From: PALSA-612 sp963704335
Lineage (GTDB): Bacteria > Actinomycetota > Thermoleophilia > Gaiellales > Gaiellaceae
Assembly: GCA_963704335.1 (NCBI GenBank)
Contig: OY969889.1
Span: 2,480,001 to 2,544,000, forward strand
DNA length: 64,000 nucleotides
Direction: 5' to 3'
Part shown: piece by piece, positions 19,262-26,648 of the stretch
Layout of the letters: every line of letters begins with the position of its first letter
Numbering within the stretch: the first letter of the stretch is position 1
The notes under the pieces: generated by a model
Seen by the model: only the letters and a program-made list of their open reading frames with translations
Database searches by the model: none
Told to the model about the DNA's origin: nothing
Translations under genes and position numbers: made by a program

Positions 19262-20038
19262 TCAGACGGCCACGGCTGCTGCGAGCGGCTCGCCGGTCTC
19301 GAGCAGGGTCTTCAGCCCGCTGAGGATGTACGGCATGCCGCCCGTCACCTGACCGAACGTGTTCGTCTCTCCTTCGAAGCCGTCGTGGACGACCGTCAGC
19401 TTGGAGAGCCCGTCGCCGGCTGCTTCGATCTCCCAGACGATGCGCGACGGAGGATCGGGTGAGACCTCGTCATCCCAGCGGGCGTCGAAGGTCATCGCCA
19501 GCCGCGACGGCGGTACCGCCTCGAGCACTTCCCCGACGATCGCGGTCTCGCCGTTGATGGCGTACTCGTACTCCGAGCCGGCCGTCCAGTCGGACTCGAC
19601 CGTGCTCGCGTAGTAGTACTGCTGCGTGAACTCCGACTGCGTGAGCGCGTCCCAGACGCGCTCCGGCGTCGTCTTGATGTAGACGACGTAGACGTGCGAA
19701 GGCTTGCCGTTGGCAGCCATGGTGTCTCCCTTCTCGAGACCGGAACGCAGCGCCAGCAGCGCTCCGCTCGCCCTGGCGGCGAACTTTCCGGTCCACCGGT
19801 CGTGGATCTCGCGGATGGGTACGGCGTTCAGGTAGTGCAGGCGCGACCGCCCGACCTTGCGGGTCACGACGAGATTCGCGTCCTCGAGCACCTTCACGTG
19901 CTTCATGACGCCGAAGCGGGTCATGTCGAACCGTCGCTCGAGCTCGCCGAGGGACTGTCCCTCTCGCTCGAAGAGGGTGTCGAGGATCTCCCGTCGCGTC
20001 GGGTCGGCCAAAGCCCTGAACACCGGGTCATCCGCCAT
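19262..20038 (-). CDS. ArsR-type regulator fused to an SRPBCC (AHSA1) domain
   Basis: A 258-residue fusion. Residues 1-95 form an ArsR winged helix (VFRALADPTRREILDTLFER, LERRFDMTRFGVMKHVKVLE). Residues about 110-250 form a Bet v 1-like AHSA1 domain (YVVYIKTTPERVWDALTQSE ... FDARWDDEV), which usually binds a hydrophobic ligand. No metal-site cysteine pair is seen, so the ligand is likely organic. It is monocistronic, with its own leaderless promoter and a perfect 20-base palindrome overlapping it, pointing to autorepression. Confidence 0.9.
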   Translation of the reverse strand: MADDPVFRALADPTRREILDTLFEREGQSLGELERRFDMTRFGVMKHVKVLEDANLVVTRKVGRSRLHYLNAVPIREIHDRWTGKFAARASGALLALRSGLEKGDTMAANGKPSHVYVVYIKTTPERVWDALTQSEFTQQYYYASTVESDWTAGSEYEYAINGETAIVGEVLEAVPPSRLAMTFDARWDDEVSPDPPSRIVWEIEAAGDGLSKLTVVHDGFEGETNTFGQVTGGMPYILSGLKTLLETGEPLAAAVAV

Positions 20039-20044
20039 AGTCCG

Positions 20045-20069
20045 ATATTAGGTGACTAATTAGTCACCT
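20045..20069 (-). promoter_or_regulatory. leaderless promoter and 20-base palindromic operator of the ArsR/SRPBCC gene
   Basis: On the minus strand, TAATAT (20050-20045) is six bases before the ATG at 20038. Immediately upstream, 20050-20069 is the perfect palindrome AGGTGACTAATTAGTCACCT, which shares one base with the -10. A dimeric ArsR protein bound there would block polymerase. Confidence 0.75.
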
Positions 20070-20084
20070 GTCAAGCACTCAGCC

Positions 20085-20843
20085 TCAGGCGGTGGCGATA
20101 CCGAACTCGCGCAATGTCTCGTTGAGGCTCACCTTCCTGTCCGTCGACTCGTTGCGACGGCCGATGATGAGCGCGCATCCGACCTGATAGGTGCCGGCCG
20201 GGAAGTCCTTCGGCCGCGTTCCCGGGACGACGACGGAGCGGGGAGGGACGTAGCCACGGTGCTCCACCGGCTCGTCCCCGGTCACGTCGATGATCGGCAC
20301 GGAGGCGGTCAGCGAAACGTGGGGGGCGATAACCGCGCCTTCGCCGACGACGACACCCTCGACGACGATCGCCCGCGACCCGATGAACGCGTCGTCCTCG
20401 ACAATGACCGGCCGGGCGTTGACCGGCTCCAGCACGCCACCGATGCCGGCGCCGCCCGCGAGGTGGACATTGGCCCCGATCTGCGCACACGAGCCCACGG
20501 TGGCCCAGGTGTCGACCATCGTCCCGGGACCGACCCAGGCGCCGATGTTCACGAAGCCGGGCATGACGATCACGCCTTCGCCGAGGAACGAGCCGTAGCG
20601 GACGACGGCGCCCGGCACGACGCGTACACCGCGCTCGGCGTGGCCGTGCTTGAGCGGGATCTTGTCCGTGTACTCGAACGGCCCGAGCTCCTCCGGCTCC
20701 ACGTCGCGGATGTGAAAGTAGTCGAGGATCGCCTGCTTGGCGTCCTCGTCCACGACCCAGTCGTCGCCGACCTTCTCCGCCACGCGCCGCTCACCCCGGT
20801 CAAGAGCGGCGACGATCTCTTCGACCCGCTCGGCGTCCGTCAC
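20085..20843 (-). CDS. dapD: 2,3,4,5-tetrahydropyridine-2,6-dicarboxylate N-succinyltransferase
   Basis: The 252-residue protein is a left-handed beta-helix acyltransferase of the E. coli DapD type: KIPLKHGHAERGVRVVPGAV, MPGFVNIGAWVGPGTMVDTW, then hexapeptide repeats and GGVLEPVNARPV. It succinylates tetrahydrodipicolinate in lysine and diaminopimelate synthesis. Actinobacteria such as Mycobacterium use a different, longer DapD, so this type is a useful taxonomic hint. The GTG at 20843 overlaps the dapC stop (GTGA) and follows a GAGGTGGC site; a longer frame upstream is shadow. Confidence 0.93.
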   Translation of the reverse strand: MTDAERVEEIVAALDRGERRVAEKVGDDWVVDEDAKQAILDYFHIRDVEPEELGPFEYTDKIPLKHGHAERGVRVVPGAVVRYGSFLGEGVIVMPGFVNIGAWVGPGTMVDTWATVGSCAQIGANVHLAGGAGIGGVLEPVNARPVIVEDDAFIGSRAIVVEGVVVGEGAVIAPHVSLTASVPIIDVTGDEPVEHRGYVPPRSVVVPGTRPKDFPAGTYQVGCALIIGRRNESTDRKVSLNETLREFGIATA

Positions 20844-21988
20844 GCCACCTCCTCGAGGACGCCGGCGGCGCGCTCGCAATCCTCGATCGTGGGCACAAGC
20901 GCCACACGCGCGTAGCCCTCGCCTGCCTCACCGAGATACGCACCGGGAGCGACGACGATTCCGTGCTCGAGAAGCCGCCGCGCTGCTGCCTCGGACGTCT
21001 CGCCGTCCGGCAGCGCGAACCAGAGGTACATCGTCGCCTCAGAGCCCGCAGCCCGCCAGCCGATGCCTTCGAACGCCGGCAGCAGGATGTCGCGCTTGCG
21101 CCGGTAGCGGTCGCGCGCACGTTCGACGTGGCCTTCGTCATTCCAGGCGACGATCGAGGCACGCTGGACGAACTCCTGTGGAGCTGTGCCGACCGTCGGA
21201 CGGTACTTCCGCAGTGCGTCGATCACCCACCCGGGACCGGCGACGAACGCCGAGCGGTAGCCCGTCATCGACGAGCGCTTGCTGAGCGTGTTGAACACGA
21301 CGGCGTGCGAGCGATCAGCAAGCTCGAGCGCCGAGGCCGGCGGCTCGTCGAACCACAGCTCGCTGTACGCCTCGTCAGAGCACACGAGGAAGTTGTGACG
21401 CGCCGCGAGGCCCGCCAGCTCTGCGAAGAACGAGCGTGGGGCGGAGGCGGCGGTGGGATTGTTGGGGTAGTTGACCCAGACGAGAGCGGTACGGTCGAGC
21501 AGCTCCGCGTCGACAGCAGTCAGATCCGGGAGAAAGCCGTTCTTCTCCAGCAGCGGCAAACGGACGATGTTCGCGCCGGCGAACTCGGCGCCGCGCTCGT
21601 AGACGGGGTATGCCGGGTCCGGGATCAGCACGGTGTCCTTGCCACGCGGCACGTCCGCGAAGACCTGCGCGAAGCTGAAGATCGCCTCCTTCGAACCGAG
21701 CGTGGGGATCAGCTCCCGATCGGGGTCGAGTACGACTCCGAACCTGCGATCGATCCAGCCTGCGATCGCTGCGCGCAGCTCGGGCAGGCCCTCGGCCTTC
21801 GGATAGCTCATCGTCTCCGCGACGCCGTCGGCGAGCGCTTGACGAATGAGCGGGTCTGTCGGCTCGCGCGGATCCCCCTGGCCGAAGTCGATGATGGAGA
21901 CACCGCGCGCCGTAGCCTCTCGCTTCGCCTGCTCGAGACGCACGAACGGGTACGTCGTCTGCTCGGCCAGGACAGGGGAGAGCGCCAC
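20840..21988 (-). CDS. dapC: succinyldiaminopimelate transaminase
   Basis: A 382-residue fold-type I PLP aminotransferase. It has IDFGQGDPREPTDP near the N-terminus, NYPNNPTAASAP, DEAYSELWF and the PLP lysine in NTLSKRSSMTGYRSAF (near residue 233). The close match to DapC-type enzymes and the GTGA coupling to dapD place it as the next step of the succinylase branch. The GTG start at 21988 is preceded by TAGCGT six bases away and lacks a ribosome-binding site. Confidence 0.92.
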   Translation of the reverse strand: MALSPVLAEQTTYPFVRLEQAKREATARGVSIIDFGQGDPREPTDPLIRQALADGVAETMSYPKAEGLPELRAAIAGWIDRRFGVVLDPDRELIPTLGSKEAIFSFAQVFADVPRGKDTVLIPDPAYPVYERGAEFAGANIVRLPLLEKNGFLPDLTAVDAELLDRTALVWVNYPNNPTAASAPRSFFAELAGLAARHNFLVCSDEAYSELWFDEPPASALELADRSHAVVFNTLSKRSSMTGYRSAFVAGPGWVIDALRKYRPTVGTAPQEFVQRASIVAWNDEGHVERARDRYRRKRDILLPAFEGIGWRAAGSEATMYLWFALPDGETSEAAARRLLEHGIVVAPGAYLGEAGEGYARVALVPTIEDCERAAGVLEEVA

Positions 21989-21994
21989 GCCCGA

Positions 21995-22024
21995 ACGCTA
22001 GCGGGATTGACGCTCCTCCATAAT
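21995..22024. promoter_or_regulatory. divergent leaderless promoters of dapC and hflX
   Basis: TAGCGT on the minus strand (22000-21995) is six bases before dapC. CATAAT on the plus strand (22019-22024) is six bases before hflX. Only 42 bases separate the two start codons, so the -35 region of each promoter overlaps the other promoter. Confidence 0.55.
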
Positions 22025-22030
22025 GTCGTC

Positions 22031-23329
22031 GTGACAAAGCACCAGCCCGATCCGCTGCCCGGCGCAGAGCCGGAGCGCGGGTTCGCGGTCGCGTGTCTGC
22101 TCCCGTCCCAGGAAGCCTCGGAGCTCGCAGAGCTTCATGCGCTGGCCCGGACCGCGGGCGTCGACACCGTCGGCGAGCTCGTTCAGCACCGTCCCAAGCC
22201 GGACCCCCGCACGTACGTCGGCAAGGGCAAGCTCGAGGAGCTGAAGACCGCGTACGCGGACGCACGCGCCGAAGTGCTGGTCGTGGACGGCGAGCTCGCT
22301 CCCGCGCAGCAGCGACGCCTCGAGGACGAACTGGAGACGCGGGTCATCGACCGCACACAGCTGATCCTGGACATCTTCGCCCAGCACGCAGTGTCGGCCG
22401 AGGGCAAGCTCCAGGTCGAGCTCGCGCAGCTCGAGTACAACCTCCCGCGCATGCGTGGGCTCTGGAAGCACCTCGAGCGCCTCGGCGGCGGCGTGGGCAC
22501 GAGGGGCCCGGGTGAGAGCCAGCTCGAGACCGACCGCCGGCTGGCACGTCGGCGAATCTCGCTGCTCAAGGAGCGTCTGCGTGAGCTCTCCAAGCGGCGT
22601 GATGAGCGCCGGAAGTCGCGCGTGCGCTCCCAGACGCCGACCATCGCGCTCGCCGGCTACACGAACGTCGGCAAGTCCACGCTGCTCAACGCGCTCACGG
22701 GAGCCGAGGCGTCCATCGACGACCGGCTGTTCGAGACACTCGATCCGACCACGCGGTCGTTCGAGTACGAGGGCCGCCGCTACCTTCTGACCGACACCGT
22801 CGGCTTCATCCGGCGGCTGCCGCACGAGCTCGTCGAGGGCTTCGCGGCGACTCTGGAAGAGACGCTCATCGCAGACCTCGTCCTGCACGTCGCCGACGGA
22901 TCCGCGGACGACGCCGAGCTCGACCAGATGGTGCAGGCCGTCGAAGCGGTGCTCACCGAGATCGGCGCCGGCGAGCTGCCGATCGAGCTCGTGCTGAACA
23001 AGGTCGACCGGCTCGACGGCGAGGCACGCGAACGGCTCACGGACCGCTTCCCGGGCTCGATCCAGGTCTCGGCGGAGTCCGGCGAGGGCCTCGACGCCCT
23101 CCGCGCTCGAGTCGCCGAGCGGTTCGAGGGCCGATTCCAGGTCGTGGAGCTGCTCGTGCCGTACGAGCGCGGCGACGTGGTCTCGTCGCTCTACGCGCTC
23201 GGGCCGCCGATCGAGCTCCGCGAGGATCGCGCGGACGGTGTCTTCATCCGCGCACGGTTGCCCGAACGGGAGCTGCGACGCCTGGCGCCGTTCCTCGTGC
23301 GCGACGCCGTCGCGGCCACGAGTCCGTGA
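22031..23329 (+). CDS. hflX: GTPase HflX
   Basis: The 432-residue ribosome-associated GTPase has an N-terminal HflX domain (DTVGELVQHRPKPDPRTYVG, then LVVDGELAPAQQRRLED). A Gly-rich linker contains GGGVGTRGPGESQLETDRR. The G domain has G1 GYTNVGKSTL (about residue 213), G3 DTVGFIRRLP and G4 LNKVDRL. HflX splits or rescues stalled ribosomes, especially under heat stress. The frame is open far upstream, but GTG 22031 lies six bases after the CATAAT hexamer and begins the conserved region. Confidence 0.94.
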   Translation: MTKHQPDPLPGAEPERGFAVACLLPSQEASELAELHALARTAGVDTVGELVQHRPKPDPRTYVGKGKLEELKTAYADARAEVLVVDGELAPAQQRRLEDELETRVIDRTQLILDIFAQHAVSAEGKLQVELAQLEYNLPRMRGLWKHLERLGGGVGTRGPGESQLETDRRLARRRISLLKERLRELSKRRDERRKSRVRSQTPTIALAGYTNVGKSTLLNALTGAEASIDDRLFETLDPTTRSFEYEGRRYLLTDTVGFIRRLPHELVEGFAATLEETLIADLVLHVADGSADDAELDQMVQAVEAVLTEIGAGELPIELVLNKVDRLDGEARERLTDRFPGSIQVSAESGEGLDALRARVAERFEGRFQVVELLVPYERGDVVSSLYALGPPIELREDRADGVFIRARLPERELRRLAPFLVRDAVAATSP

Positions 23330-23760
23330 TCGAGCTTCCCGTCACCCGCCTGCGCGACGACGCGTCGCTGCCGCAGGGCGCCTACCCTGGTGACGCCGGC
23401 CTCGATCTCGTCGCCTGTGATCAGCTCGAGCTTGGGCCGGGGGAGCGAGGGGTCGTCCCGACAGGCATTGCGGTGGCCATACCCGAGGGCTACGCCGGAC
23501 TGGTGATTCCGCGCTCCGGTCTGGCCCTGGAGCACGGCATCTCGCTCGTCAACACTCCCGGTCTGATCGACTCCGGCTATCGGGGAGAGCTGCGGGTGAT
23601 CGCACTCAACACCGACCGCGAACGGTCGTTCACGGTCGAGGCAGGCATGCGCATTGCGCAGCTCGTTGTGACGCCGGTACCCGAAGTCGACGTAGTCGTG
23701 CTGGACGAGCTGCCCGAGACGGTCCGCGGCGCTGCCGGCTTCGGCTCCTCGGGCGTCTGA
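23326..23760 (+). CDS. dut: dUTP diphosphatase
   Basis: The 144-residue trimeric dUTPase hydrolyses dUTP to dUMP and so keeps uracil out of DNA. All five motifs are visible: PGDAGLDLVA, IPRSGLALEHGI, NTPGLIDSGYRGELRV, RIAQLVV and the C-terminal RGAAGFGSSG. The GTG start overlaps the hflX stop (GTGA). Confidence 0.96.
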   Translation: MIELPVTRLRDDASLPQGAYPGDAGLDLVACDQLELGPGERGVVPTGIAVAIPEGYAGLVIPRSGLALEHGISLVNTPGLIDSGYRGELRVIALNTDRERSFTVEAGMRIAQLVVTPVPEVDVVVLDELPETVRGAAGFGSSGV

Positions 23761-23767
23761 GCCCGAC

Positions 23768-24226
23768 ATGGCACTCCAGCCGCGCATCCGTGTCTCGGCA
23801 GTCCTGCGCTGGCGCGACGGATTGCTTCTGTGCCGCCACGAAAAGCACGGCCGTGAGTACTGGTTGCTCCCGGGCGGTGGAGTCCATTCGGGAGAGAGCC
23901 TCGTGCAGGCACTGCGCCGCGAGCTGCGCGAGGAGCTCGGCATCGACACCCAGATGCCGTTCGAGGGACCGGTGGCGATCGTGGACTCCATCGCGCCCGC
24001 GCGCACGCTCACAACGAAGCACGTCGTCCACATCATCTTCGCCGCCGATCTCACGGGCAGGTCGCTGGAGACAGTGAGCTCCGAGGATGCGGCCGTGCGA
24101 GGACATCGCCTGTTCACGGCGTTCGAGCTGGAAGAGGTCGTGCTGCATCCGCCGATCCAACGCTTTCTCGGACGCTGGCAGCCGGGAGACCCCGTGGTCT
24201 ACCTCGGCGCGCTCTGGGCTCCGTAG
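23768..24226 (+). CDS. Nudix hydrolase
   Basis: The 152-residue protein has a complete Nudix box: GGVHSGE, seven residues, then RRELREELGI. The preceding strand is VLRWRDGLLLCRHEKHGREY. Nudix enzymes cleave nucleoside diphosphates linked to another group; the substrate cannot be told here. It starts seven bases after dut and is probably co-transcribed with it, suggesting nucleotide clean-up. Its 3' end overlaps the convergent GNAT gene by 28 bases. Confidence 0.9.
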   Translation: MALQPRIRVSAVLRWRDGLLLCRHEKHGREYWLLPGGGVHSGESLVQALRRELREELGIDTQMPFEGPVAIVDSIAPARTLTTKHVVHIIFAADLTGRSLETVSSEDAAVRGHRLFTAFELEEVVLHPPIQRFLGRWQPGDPVVYLGALWAP

Positions 24227-24744
24227 CGATCCCGCCGCACGAGAACGTGCGTCAGTCCGTCTGACGGATCGACGAACGTCTCGACGGCGTGGAAGCCAGC
24301 CTTCTCGAACGCGCGCACCGAGGAGATGTTTCGAGGGTCCGGATCGGCCACGCACGCTGTCGTCTCGGGACGCGCGAACACGATCTCGTCTGCGAACCGG
24401 CGCAGGATCTCCGTACCCAGTCCCTTGCCGGTGAGCTCCTCTTCGCCGATGACGATGTCGACTCCAGCCGTGGCGCGGTCTGTGATTCCCACGACCGTGG
24501 CGTAGTCGGGATGGTCAGCCACGATGTACGTCTGGACCATGCCGATGTCCGCTCCGTCGACCACGACGATGTAGTGATCTGTGGGATCGCTTCCCTCGAT
24601 CGCGGGCAGGTAGTGGGCGACCACGTCCTCGTACGTCCCGTGATCGCCGTACCAGCGAAGTGCGTGCGGTCGCCGTAGCCAGTCGTGCAGCAGGCGCAGA
24701 TCGTCGGCCACCATAGGCCGAAACTCGATTCGGCGGCCGCTCAC
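24199..24744 (-). CDS. GNAT acetyltransferase, AAC(6')-like
   Basis: The 181-residue GCN5-type N-acetyltransferase belongs to the Acetyltransf_8 group. It has FRPMVADDLRLLHDWLRRPH at the N-terminus and VDIVIGEEELTGKGLGTEIL, with the acetyl-CoA loop (GKGLGT). NISSVRAFEKAGF follows at the end. The layout resembles aminoglycoside 6'-N-acetyltransferases and siderophore/lysine acetylases, so drug resistance must not be assumed. The GTG at 24744 overlaps the LanC-like stop (GTGA), so the two are one operon; the longer upstream frame is shadow. Confidence 0.88.
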   Translation of the reverse strand: MSGRRIEFRPMVADDLRLLHDWLRRPHALRWYGDHGTYEDVVAHYLPAIEGSDPTDHYIVVVDGADIGMVQTYIVADHPDYATVVGITDRATAGVDIVIGEEELTGKGLGTEILRRFADEIVFARPETTACVADPDPRNISSVRAFEKAGFHAVETFVDPSDGLTHVLVRRDRYGAQSAPR

Positions 24745-25892
24745 ACTCCGTCCATGATCGGGTAGCGCGGGCGGGCGTCGATGCAGTCGGCCGCGAAGAG
24801 CGCGGCGCCGACGTCTCCGGTCCAGAGCGAGTAGCGCCGTCGCCCGCGGCTCGTTGCGAGCCGCTCTGCCTGCTCGAGTGCGTGAACGGCGAAGCGCCGC
24901 GCGCGCTGAAGCCAGCGCTCGTCGCCCGTGCGCTCGAACGTCTTGAGCAGCGCGTAGCCGTTGCCCGCCGTGCCGTGGCAGATGCCATAGCCCTTCTCGT
25001 CGCCGTGCGGCCCCGCCTGCCAGATGAGCTCTGCAGCCGCCAGCAGCAACTCCTCGTCCAGGTAGTCGACCGCCGAGATGACGATCCCAGGAGCTCCCGT
25101 GCACCACTGAAGCGCCTCGCCCCAGTTGGCAAGCCCGTCCTCGACAACCGCCGCGCGAGCCAGCGCTGCCGCTGTGTCCCGTTCCAGTGCCGCTCGCTCT
25201 TCATCCGGGAGCCGCTGGCGCAACGCGAGGACGTTGCCGACGAGGCCGTGAGCCGGCCCGAGGCCACGGTACGTCTCGCCGTAGAGGTGGATCGTCCAGA
25301 GCCCGTCGTCCTCGCGCCGGCGCAGAAGCACGTCGGCGCTCTCCTGCCAGGCTTCCGACCAGCGCTCGTCGCCCGTCCACTCGTGCATCGCGTGCGCGGC
25401 CAGCATCGTGCCCGGCGAGCCCCACATGACCTCGTTGGCCTCGTTCTCCGCGTTCTCGATCACCCGCTCGTAGAGCGTGTCCGCAAGCGCGTCGTCCGGT
25501 GCCAGCTGCCAGGCGACCGTGAGGATGCCCACCTCGCCCGCAAGCAAGCCTGCGCGAGCGGGGGAGGGGAGCTCGATTCCCCGCATGTAGTCCGGTTCGG
25601 CGCGCCACGCCTCGTGGACGCGTTGCGCGACCTGCGAGAGGTCGAGCCTGCTCTGAGCCCCACCGCGTCGCTCGAGGGTTGCGAGCGCCCACACGACACC
25701 GGCAGCGCCGACGTAGAGAGCCTTGAGCGGCGTCGGGGTCTGCCAGGAGTCCCACTCCTCGGCCGGCCACAGCTGCTCATCGCCATACGCCGATTCGGCG
25801 TCGGCCACGATGCGCTCGATCTCGGTACGTACCCAGCCTTCGTCCCACGCACGGTCGGTCAGCGAGTCGAAGGCGTCGTGCTGGTAGAGCAT
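24741..25892 (-). CDS. LanC-like protein
   Basis: A 383-residue alpha/alpha-barrel of the lanthionine synthetase C-like superfamily. The zinc site is intact: WCTGAPG supplies one cysteine (near residue 265), and GICHGTAGNG supplies Cys and His (near residue 307). LanC proteins join cysteine to dehydrated residues in peptides, and LANCL relatives add glutathione to dehydroamino acids. No LanB/LanM dehydratase or precursor peptide is nearby, so this is an orphan whose function is open. It is coupled by GTGA to the GNAT gene and has its own leaderless promoter. Confidence 0.88.
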   Translation of the reverse strand: MLYQHDAFDSLTDRAWDEGWVRTEIERIVADAESAYGDEQLWPAEEWDSWQTPTPLKALYVGAAGVVWALATLERRGGAQSRLDLSQVAQRVHEAWRAEPDYMRGIELPSPARAGLLAGEVGILTVAWQLAPDDALADTLYERVIENAENEANEVMWGSPGTMLAAHAMHEWTGDERWSEAWQESADVLLRRREDDGLWTIHLYGETYRGLGPAHGLVGNVLALRQRLPDEERAALERDTAAALARAAVVEDGLANWGEALQWCTGAPGIVISAVDYLDEELLLAAAELIWQAGPHGDEKGYGICHGTAGNGYALLKTFERTGDERWLQRARRFAVHALEQAERLATSRGRRRYSLWTGDVGAALFAADCIDARPRYPIMDGV

Positions 25893-25898
25893 GCGGCG

Positions 25899-25904
25899 AG
25901 GTTA
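25899..25904 (-). promoter_or_regulatory. -10 element TAACCT of the LanC-like gene
   Basis: TAACCT on the minus strand is exactly six bases before the ATG at 25892. It overlaps the gatD stop codon, so the LanC-like/GNAT pair can be transcribed apart from murT/gatD. Confidence 0.55.
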
Positions 25905-26648
25905 GATGCGGCCGCCCCGCGAGTAGGCACGAGCCTTCGCGACCTCGTGCGCCCGCTCCTCGATCGCGTCGACGAGCGGCTCGAAAGCGGGCAGCTCTCC
26001 CGTGCGATGCTCGACAGCCCGTGCCAGTAGCCAGTCAGCGAGCCACGGGTTCCGCGGCAGCAGCGGCCCGTGGAGATAGGTGCCGATGGCGTTGCCGACC
26101 CGGCAGCCTTCGAGGCCAGAGCGGCCATCGTTTCCGAAGCCCGCCACGACCCGGCCGAGCGGCAACGCACGCTCGCCGAGGATCGTGCGGCCGGCATGGT
26201 TCTCGAAGCCGACGACCGTCCGCCGGTCTCCGGGATCGAGCTCGCACTCGATCAACACGTCGCCGATGAGGCGCAGGTCCCCGGCCACGGTGTACAGCGG
26301 GAAGATGCCGGCGCCGGGCTGCTCGCTGCCCGAGCGGTCGCGGTAGTAGCGGCCGAGCAGCTGATATCCGCCGCAGACGGCGAGCACGACGGCGCCGGCC
26401 GACACCGCCTCCGACAGCGCCGCGCCGCGGGCCGCGAGATCGGGCGCGACGAGCGCCTGTTCGCGGTCCTGACCGCCCCCGATGTAGAAGAAGTCGACAT
26501 CGGCAGGAGCGGCTTCACCCGGACCGATCTCGCGGACGTCGAGCTCGACGCCACGGCGCCGTGCCCGACCGGTCAGGACCGCGAGGTTGCCGCGATCCGC
26601 GTAGATGTTGAGGTAGTCGGGGTAGAGGTGGGCCAGGACGACGTTCAT
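25902..26648 (-). CDS. gatD: lipid II isoglutaminyl synthase, glutaminase subunit GatD
   Basis: A 248-residue class I glutamine amidotransferase of the CobB/CobQ type. The nucleophile is in VLAVCGGYQLLG (Cys near 94), and the paired histidine in IGTYLHGPLLPRNP (near 193). GatD frees ammonia that MurT uses to amidate the D-glutamate of lipid II, needed for efficient cross-linking. It overlaps the murT stop by ATGA, the classic murT-gatD pairing. Confidence 0.94.
   Translation of the reverse strand: MNVVLAHLYPDYLNIYADRGNLAVLTGRARRRGVELDVREIGPGEAAPADVDFFYIGGGQDREQALVAPDLAARGAALSEAVSAGAVVLAVCGGYQLLGRYYRDRSGSEQPGAGIFPLYTVAGDLRLIGDVLIECELDPGDRRTVVGFENHAGRTILGERALPLGRVVAGFGNDGRSGLEGCRVGNAIGTYLHGPLLPRNPWLADWLLARAVEHRTGELPAFEPLVDAIEERAHEVAKARAYSRGGRI

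Noticed and set aside
24199..24744. Aminoglycoside resistance gene
   Set aside because: It resembles AAC(6')-type GNAT enzymes in layout only. Without aminoglycoside-site residues or a mobile context, resistance cannot be claimed.
24741..25892. Lanthipeptide biosynthesis cluster
   Set aside because: Only the LanC-like gene is present; there is no dehydratase, precursor peptide, protease or exporter nearby.
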